Below are positions 6,564 to 10,692 of a stretch of DNA of 10,692 bases, one piece after another (the first letter of the stretch is position 1; each line of letters opens with the position of its first letter). This DNA comes from Methanobacteriota archaeon (GTDB taxonomy: Archaea > Thermoplasmatota > Poseidoniia > Poseidoniales > Poseidoniaceae): positions 11,456-22,147 of the forward strand of contig PBOE01000030.1 of assembly GCA_002725275.1 (NCBI GenBank), in the 5' to 3' direction. Below the pieces are notes generated by a model. It saw only the letters and a list, made by a program, of their open reading frames with translations. It had not been told where the DNA came from and made no database searches. The translations under genes were made by a program, and so were the position numbers.

Positions 6564-9500
6564 TCATCGTTCGAGCTTTCGCCGTGCGAGCAAGGCTGCA
6601 CCGAGCAAGGTCAACAGCGTCATGTTGAGGCCAACGGCCGGTAGGACCACGGCGGGGTTTTCGTCGGCGTACGCTCCATCGGGTGTTGAGAGGCGAATTG
6701 TGTTCCACCCGTTCAAGGAGAACATCTGATCGACATCGAGGGTGTCCTCCCAAGCATCGAATACACCGTTTCCATTTTGGTCGGTGATCTCCAAGCCCAG
6801 CACGTCTCCGGCCATGATTTCTGCAAGCGTGTAACGCGCCAGTTCCGCACCGCAATCGGTTGGCAGGTGGTAGGTCAGATGTTGGATGTGCGTGGTTTGC
6901 GTCGTGTACTGACCGCAATATACGAACACGACCTCAAGGGTATCTGGACCGGTGCCCATGGTCCACAAATGCGTGTCCTTAACGTTGTCCGGTCCCACGA
7001 TGCTGAACATGTAGGTGCCGTGCCCGTGGGGGCCGTTGGTGGCTCCGCTGCGAGCATGGGTGGAATGTCCGCCGTGGTCGTCCTCAGAGCCGTGGCCATC
7101 GTCATGGCCCCCGTGATCGTCTCCTGAGCCATGGTCATCGTCATGGTCTCCGTGACCGTCTCCTGACCCGTGGTCATCGTCATGGTCTCCGTGGCCGTCC
7201 TCATCGTGCCCATCTTGGTCGTCTCGGGCGAGGACGGCGAAGGGCGGTGCGTGAACGGGTAGGTTGTTGTTGACGGAAAGCCCTTCGAAGATGGATGGAT
7301 TTGCGACCTGCGTGGTGAGGTTCGTCAGCCCGACCGTGGCACCGGTCCTGTCCTTTTCGATTACACTCATGGAGAGAAAAGCATGGGTCTCAGCATCGAA
7401 CACGCTCCGTGTTTCGACCGACTTTTCAAGCGACGAAAGAACATACACGGCGAGCCCGTTCTCGTTCGTCTCTTCATGGAAAGTCCATGTCGCAACGGGG
7501 TTCATGTACAGCGCATCGCAGTGCCATCCAGCACCGTCTTGCCAGTTGCAATTCGAGGCAACATGAAATTCCATTTCATCCCAACCGTTGTTGCAGTCAT
7601 CCGTTCCGTCAAAGAATAACGACGCAGCGATGCGCTGCCCGTCCTCTGCCTGACAGTCAATTTCGCTGCTGTCTGGGGTGTTGTCCTCGTCCAAACCGTC
7701 TGCGCAATTCGCATACCCGTCGTTGACGTAAAACAGGGGAATTTGATCGCTCCCCCACGATGCCTGGCATTCGTACATGGAGGTTTCATCGGAGCCGTCT
7801 TGACAGTCGATGGTACCGTCGTTGTATTGCGTCACCGTGATGATCGACCCGTCCGTACACACAAACCTGCTCACATCATCTCCCATGTCGTACACCGGTT
7901 CATCGGACCCGTCCTGACAGTGGTTGACCCAATCGTTCACATCGCTCAATTCAATTGTGCGACGACCGTCGTCGCACGTGAACGAGCTTGTCTCTTCTTC
8001 TTCGATGTGGGGCTCATCTTCGCCGTATTGGCAATCATCATCACCATCGTTTACCGTTGACAAGGGTATGGTTTCTCCCGTCCAGCATTCGTAGGTCGAA
8101 ATTTCAGACTGCGTGATAGGGTCATAGCTTGGTTCATCTTCGTTGTTCGCACAGTCCGGAGAACCATCGTTGACTTTCGAGAGGAAAATGACATCACCGT
8201 TTGAGCATTCAAACGTGCTGTACTCTCGCATCTCGTAGGTGGGCTCGTCTTCACCCCCCGAACAATCCACTTCACCGTCGTTCACGTCGGTCAAAAAGAC
8301 AACTTGCCCGTCGTCACAGGTGAAACGGGAGAGTTCTTCTAAGTCGTACACCGGTTCATCTGAACGGTCTCCCTCGCAATCGGGGTATCCATCGTTCACC
8401 GTGTACCATGGAACGGTTTGCCCGTCGTCGCACGTGAAGATTGCTTGCGTGTCCCAAATCGTTTCGTCCTCGCCCTGGCTGCAGTCGTCTTTCCCGTCGT
8501 TGGCGAGGGACAGAGCGATTTGGCGGCCGTCCAGACACGACATTTGTGAGACCTCAGCACCGGTAATGTCGTACGAGGGCTCGTCGCTAGCGTCATCGCA
8601 GTCTGCGATGCCATCGTTGACCCAGCTCCACGGAATGCTCGCAGATTGACCGTAGAGGGTGCAGGCATCTTCGGTGTTGTCCGCTCCATACCAGTGAACG
8701 GTTTCATTGCCGGAAAGCGCAGCCTCATCTTGGCGAAAATCGCAATCGATGACACCGTCGTTAACCTTTGAAAGCGGAATGTTCTCCATACTTTCTTCTT
8801 CACCTTCCTCCATGTCCCAGCATCCAAAATCGCTGGTTTCTTGGCCGTTCTCGTCGTACTGCGGCTCGTCATCACCGTCCGGGCAATCGACCTTGCCGTC
8901 GTTGACGAGGATCAGTTCGATTTCTTCTTCATCGCCGTCCTCACCATCGCAGCCGAATTCATCGAACAGCGGTATACCGATCACATGACTCGGTTGCTCA
9001 TCGGTTCCGTCCTCACAGTCAAGAACACCGTTGTTCACGTTGCTGATGCCGACCACGGTTCCGTCGTCGCAGGTGAATGAACTCAGGTCATCAAGATCGT
9101 ACGCTGGTTCGTCGCTGCCATCATCGCAATCGGGTGTCCCATCGTTCACGCGGTAACTGGGAACCGTTGTCAGGTCGTTATCGCAGACAATCGCCGTGAT
9201 GAAATTTGGTTCATCGCTTCCGTCGGGGCAGTCGCCGTTTCCGTCGTTCACCAGCCTGAGAGGCACCGTTGTACCGTCAAGGCATTCGTACGAAATCGTG
9301 CTCAAGTACACGGGTTCGTCTTCTCCATCGGTACAATCCTTCGTTCCGTCGTTCACATCGCTGAGTTTTATGATCGAACCATCGTCGCAGACGAAGTTTC
9401 GAAGCCGCATGTTTTCGCTGTTCTTGTTGAGCGATAACTCGTGGGTGTGATCGTTTCGGTAGATCATGGCGCAGTACCAAATTGTGTCTTCCAACTCACA

Positions 9501-10364
9501 GTGCGCCCAAACATCAGCGAGCATGTCGGGGGGTTGGTGGTAAATGTCGTCCACGAGGTAGCTGGCCTCAACAAGGTCCCCGGTCGGTTGCCCATAATTG
9601 TCGTATTCTACGCTCACATGTTCAACTTGGACGAATCCGTTTCCGTCGCGCAAATAGGTGGTGGCGTGCTCGAATTCTTCCGTCCCGTAATGAAACGACT
9701 CAAACTTGAACGAGCTCATTCCTCGGCTTTCATCATAGATTACGGTTACCCTGAGATATTGGTCAAGCACATGGTCGTCGAGATGGAAACCATGCTGCAT
9801 GCCCTCTATCACGGCGGTTTCCGCAACACTCAACGTGAAGCATGTCCCGTCCTCGTGGTCTGCACGTTCGTCAAAATTGTAGGCGCTTTCATCCACGCAA
9901 CCGTCTGATCCCCAACGCTGAGGATTCTCCGGTGACGAGTCGTTTTCGTTATCCACGCCATCCCCGTCCACATCATCGTCCAAGGGGTCGCAAAGACCGT
10001 CGTTGTCCATGTCGGACGGAGTGCTTGTTTCGTCGAGCGGGTCCGTTTGACATTGCAGTTCATCTGCGTCATCAAACCCATCGCCATCATCGTCCGCATC
10101 TTGAACATCGCAAAAATAGTCCCCGTCCGTATCCACTGGCACATCGGCGGCGTCCAGCGGGTCGCTCATGCAGTTCAGTTCGTCAATGTCTTTCCATTGG
10201 TCGTCGTCATCATCGCTGTCGTAGATGTCGAGCAAACCGTCGCCGTCGGTGTCAACGCCGGAGTTGGTGTTTTCTTCGACGGTCTCTTCTTCAGCCTCTC
10301 CGAATCCCAAACATCCGGACAGCACCAGGAGCAGGACCATCATGACGGCAAGGCTTTTCTTCAT
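6564..10364 (-). CDS. Giant surface lipoprotein with 16 LDL-receptor-A-like repeats, calcium-type repeats and a His-rich segment
   Basis: This 1266-residue, very acidic protein is predicted to be exported and lipid-anchored. Residues 1-18 are a lipoprotein signal (VMMVLLLVLSGC, lipidated Cys18). Residues 38-145 hold DTDGDG-type thrombospondin-3-like calcium repeats; 155-175 form a GC-D-SAYNFDERA-DGTC motif common in marine secreted proteins. Residues 176-323 look like a beta-rich domain. Residues 324-930 are sixteen LDLa-like repeats of ~38 residues, each with two cysteines. Residues 931-1047 are a second unassigned domain, 1048-1103 a His/Asp/Gly-rich stretch, and 1195-1207 an EF-hand-like DQNGNGVFDAWED. 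The last 30 residues form a hydrophobic segment ending in ARRKLER. ATG 10364 is preferred over the open frame up to 10481 because it starts the signal peptide and a TATA-like TTTATA lies 26 bases upstream; ATG 10376 is an alternative. A role in calcium-dependent adhesion, binding or metal capture at the cell surface is inferred. No catalytic domain is visible. Confidence 0.92.
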   Translation of the reverse strand: MKKSLAVMMVLLLVLSGCLGFGEAEEETVEENTNSGVDTDGDGLLDIYDSDDDDDQWKDIDELNCMSDPLDAADVPVDTDGDYFCDVQDADDDGDGFDDADELQCQTDPLDETSTPSDMDNDGLCDPLDDDVDGDGVDNENDSSPENPQRWGSDGCVDESAYNFDERADHEDGTCFTLSVAETAVIEGMQHGFHLDDHVLDQYLRVTVIYDESRGMSSFKFESFHYGTEEFEHATTYLRDGNGFVQVEHVSVEYDNYGQPTGDLVEASYLVDDIYHQPPDMLADVWAHCELEDTIWYCAMIYRNDHTHELSLNKNSENMRLRNFVCDDGSIIKLSDVNDGTKDCTDGEDEPVYLSTISYECLDGTTVPLRLVNDGNGDCPDGSDEPNFITAIVCDNDLTTVPSYRVNDGTPDCDDGSDEPAYDLDDLSSFTCDDGTVVGISNVNNGVLDCEDGTDEQPSHVIGIPLFDEFGCDGEDGDEEEIELILVNDGKVDCPDGDDEPQYDENGQETSDFGCWDMEEGEEESMENIPLSKVNDGVIDCDFRQDEAALSGNETVHWYGADNTEDACTLYGQSASIPWSWVNDGIADCDDASDEPSYDITGAEVSQMSCLDGRQIALSLANDGKDDCSQGEDETIWDTQAIFTCDDGQTVPWYTVNDGYPDCEGDRSDEPVYDLEELSRFTCDDGQVVFLTDVNDGEVDCSGGEDEPTYEMREYSTFECSNGDVIFLSKVNDGSPDCANNEDEPSYDPITQSEISTYECWTGETIPLSTVNDGDDDCQYGEDEPHIEEEETSSFTCDDGRRTIELSDVNDWVNHCQDGSDEPVYDMGDDVSRFVCTDGSIITVTQYNDGTIDCQDGSDETSMYECQASWGSDQIPLFYVNDGYANCADGLDEDNTPDSSEIDCQAEDGQRIAASLFFDGTDDCNNGWDEMEFHVASNCNWQDGAGWHCDALYMNPVATWTFHEETNENGLAVYVLSSLEKSVETRSVFDAETHAFLSMSVIEKDRTGATVGLTNLTTQVANPSIFEGLSVNNNLPVHAPPFAVLARDDQDGHDEDGHGDHDDDHGSGDGHGDHDDDHGSGDDHGGHDDGHGSEDDHGGHSTHARSGATNGPHGHGTYMFSIVGPDNVKDTHLWTMGTGPDTLEVVFVYCGQYTTQTTHIQHLTYHLPTDCGAELARYTLAEIMAGDVLGLEITDQNGNGVFDAWEDTLDVDQMFSLNGWNTIRLSTPDGAYADENPAVVLPAVGLNMTLLTLLGAALLARRKLER
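6567..6656 (-). other. C-terminal hydrophobic anchor of the giant lipoprotein
   Basis: The last 30 residues read as a short proline/glycine motif (LPAVGLN), a hydrophobic stretch (MTLLTLLGAALLA) and a basic tail (RRKLER). This tripartite layout resembles PGF-CTERM-type archaeosortase signals, though the PGF motif itself is absent; a plain membrane anchor is equally possible. Confidence 0.6.
6744..6782 (-). other. EF-hand-like calcium loop in the giant lipoprotein
   Basis: Residues 1195-1207, DQNGNGVFDAWED, follow the spacing D-x-N-x-N-G-x-x-D-x-x-E of a calcium-binding EF-hand or dockerin-type loop. One copy is seen, near the C-terminal anchor. Confidence 0.6.
7056..7223 (-). other. His/Asp/Gly-rich segment of the giant lipoprotein
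   Basis: Residues 1048-1103 consist almost only of His, Asp, Gly, Glu and Ser. Such stretches commonly bind divalent metals (Zn, Ni, Cu) or act as flexible linkers. The segment lies between the second beta-rich domain and the C-terminal region. Confidence 0.8.
7077..7193 (-). repeat. 39-bp tandem repeat, three copies, coding for HGDHDDDHGSGDG-type units
   Basis: Three in-frame 39-bp units encode HGDHDDDHGSGDG, HGDHDDDHGSGDD and HGGHDDGHGSEDD, followed by a partial HGGH. The first two units are nearly identical in DNA, indicating recent duplication or slippage, so copy number may vary between strains. Confidence 0.85.
7575..9395 (-). repeat. Array of sixteen LDL-receptor-class-A-like protein repeats (~114 bp each)
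   Basis: Sixteen consecutive units follow F-x-C-x-D-G-x-x-I-x-L-S-x-V-N-D-G-x-x-D-C-x-D-G-x-D-E-P-x-Y. They align with LDLa modules (F-x-C-x-x-G-x-C-I-x-x-x-W-x-C-D-G-x-x-D-C-x-D-x-S-D-E), but cysteines I, III, IV and VI are missing. Every unit has exactly two cysteines; ten have 17 residues between them, as in canonical LDLa from Cys II to Cys V. Units 5, 6, 7 and 15 carry insertions of about 3-8 residues. The calcium-ligand positions (D of NDG, D of DC, D-E of SDE) are kept in most units. Units are diverged at the DNA level. Confidence 0.85.
9930..10253 (-). repeat. Thrombospondin-type-3-like calcium repeats of the giant lipoprotein
   Basis: Residues 38-145 contain two ~39-residue units (DTDGDGLLDIYDSDDDDDQW and DTDGDYFCDVQDADDDGDGF, each followed by a DELxCxxDPLD piece) and a third partial unit (DMDNDGLCDPLDDDVDGDGV). 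The D-x-D-x-D-G pattern is typical of calcium-binding thrombospondin type 3 repeats. They form a stalk directly after the lipid anchor. Confidence 0.85.
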
Positions 10365-10387
10365 GGTTTCAACCATGAAAAATTGGG

Positions 10388-10393
10388 TATAAA
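10388..10393 (-). promoter_or_regulatory. TATA-like box for the giant lipoprotein gene
   Basis: On the minus strand TTTATA is centred 26 bases before ATG 10364, the exact spacing expected if transcription starts at the first base of the start codon. This supports ATG 10364 as the start. Confidence 0.55.
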
Positions 10394-10469
10394 CATGTTC
10401 CCGGCGTTTATTCATATCGGGTAATGAGCACGCTGAGCGCTGTCCTGGAGAGGGCAGGTTTCGACCTAC

Positions 10470-10489
10470 CTTGGTTGTCATTGACCAAG
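10470..10489 (-). other. Hairpin between tRNA-Leu and the lipoprotein promoter
   Basis: CTTGGT and ACCAAG form a perfect 6-bp stem around an 8-base loop. It lies 22 bases past the tRNA 3' end and could take part in 3' processing or termination. No T-run follows, so a classical terminator is not supported. Confidence 0.3.
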
Positions 10490-10511
10490 TTCGAATCCTT
10501 TGGCTTTGGAG

Positions 10512-10595
10512 TGCGGGGGGCAGGATTCGAACCTGCGAACCGATAAGGACTGCGACCTGAACGCAGCGCCGTTGACCAAGCTGGGCGACCCCCGC
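10512..10595 (-). tRNA. tRNA-Leu (anticodon CAG)
   Basis: On the minus strand a complete class II tRNA folds by eye. It has a 7-bp acceptor stem GCGGGGG/CCCCCGC, a D arm GCC...GGC with AGCTTGGTCAAC, and an anticodon stem CTGCG/CGCAG with loop TTCAGGT (anticodon CAG, reading CUG). A 13-base variable arm (TCCTTATCGGTTC) and a T arm GCAGG-TTCGAAT-CCTGC follow. The discriminator is A73, as expected for leucine. No intron is present and CCA is not encoded (CTC follows), which is usual in archaea. The long variable arm and D-loop sequence match archaeal tRNA-Leu. Confidence 0.97.
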
Positions 10596-10618
10596 GGTAA
10601 GCCGGCCTCATGCTTCCT

Positions 10619-10628
10619 CCTTATCAAA
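10619..10628 (-). promoter_or_regulatory. Possible TATA-like box for tRNA-Leu
   Basis: On the minus strand TTTGATAAGG is centred about 28 bases before the tRNA 5' end, so transcription would begin roughly two bases before the mature tRNA. It overlaps the stop codon of the partial upstream reading frame. Confidence 0.35.
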
Positions 10629-10692
10629 CAACAGTCTGAACCTCATCGTCGGTGAGGTTGGCACAGAGGTTGGTGTGCATGGGCTTACCCCT
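10624..10692 (-). CDS. 3' end of an unidentified coding region (cut by window edge)
   Basis: On the minus strand a frame open from the window edge reads RGKPMHTNLCANLTDDEV and ends QTVV-stop (TGA at 10626-10624). Only 22 codons are visible, too few to identify a family. The ending with polar helix-capping residues (NLTDDEV) looks like a normal protein C-terminus. The alternative is that this stretch is a non-coding structured region, since inverted repeats also lie here. Confidence 0.4.
   Translation of the reverse strand, partial: RGKPMHTNLCANLTDDEVQTVV

Noticed and set aside
7575..9395. Regularly spaced DNA repeats resembling a CRISPR array
   Set aside because: The period (~114 bp) and divergence follow protein codons in one long frame; there are no identical direct repeats of 24-40 bp with unique spacers.
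10455..10507. T-arm-like sequences (TTCGAATCC and GGTTTCGACC) suggesting a second tRNA
   Set aside because: The stems are imperfect and no matching acceptor, anticodon or D arm can be found on either strand; at most a degraded remnant.
10408..10611. Open frame with a strong AAGGAGG and ATG just before the tRNA
   Set aside because: It reads straight through the tRNA-Leu gene and has no protein-like character; the purine-rich stretch is probably coincidental or part of the tRNA promoter region.

Overview
The window looks like a piece of a marine archaeal genome, most likely Marine Group II Euryarchaeota (Candidatus Poseidoniales) or a close relative. This is an inference from several signs. 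The tRNA-Leu(CAG) has archaeal-type sequence and encodes no CCA. Four protein genes have a TATA-like element centred about 24-28 bases upstream of their preferred start codon, the geometry of leaderless archaeal transcripts. There is also a very large acidic lipoprotein with thrombospondin-type-3-like and LDL-receptor-A-like repeats and a C-terminal hydrophobic/arginine tail. Base composition is GC-rich and genes are tightly packed on both strands. No taxonomic search could be run, and some genes (metK, selO) are of bacterial type, so the assignment is not certain.

Layout, left to right. (1) The 3' end of a bacterial-type S-adenosylmethionine synthetase gene (metK, + strand, cut by the window edge). 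(2) An unrecognised protein with about nine membrane segments (+). (3) A cytochrome b561-family membrane haem protein (-), divergent from (4) a small membrane protein (+). (5) A three-gene cluster on the minus strand, read in the order class V aminotransferase (isopenicillin-N-epimerase-like), LysE/RhtB-type exporter, SelO protein AMPylase. It is probably one operon from a single promoter at about 5972. (6) A small membrane-anchored protein resembling DUF4760 (+), divergent from that operon. (7) A 1266-residue surface lipoprotein (-) filling more than a third of the window. (8) A tRNA-Leu(CAG) gene (-). (9) The last residues of an unidentified coding region (-) at the right edge.

The most interesting object is the lipoprotein. 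It carries sixteen consecutive repeats that match the core of the LDL-receptor class A module. Each keeps exactly two cysteines, and these correspond to the II-V disulfide of the six-cysteine module, with the same 17-residue spacing in ten of the sixteen. The calcium-binding acidic residues are kept. The array is framed by calcium-type DxDxDG repeats, a histidine/aspartate-rich segment with a 39-bp tandem repeat, an EF-hand-like loop, an N-terminal lipobox and a C-terminal hydrophobic tail. It appears to be a long calcium/metal-binding surface protein.

Other points: the small membrane protein and selO converge on one palindromic TTAA that supplies both stop codons, and nested inverted repeats lie just upstream of the tRNA. 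I see no CRISPR array, insertion sequence or prophage. No gene-free stretch exceeds 300 bases.
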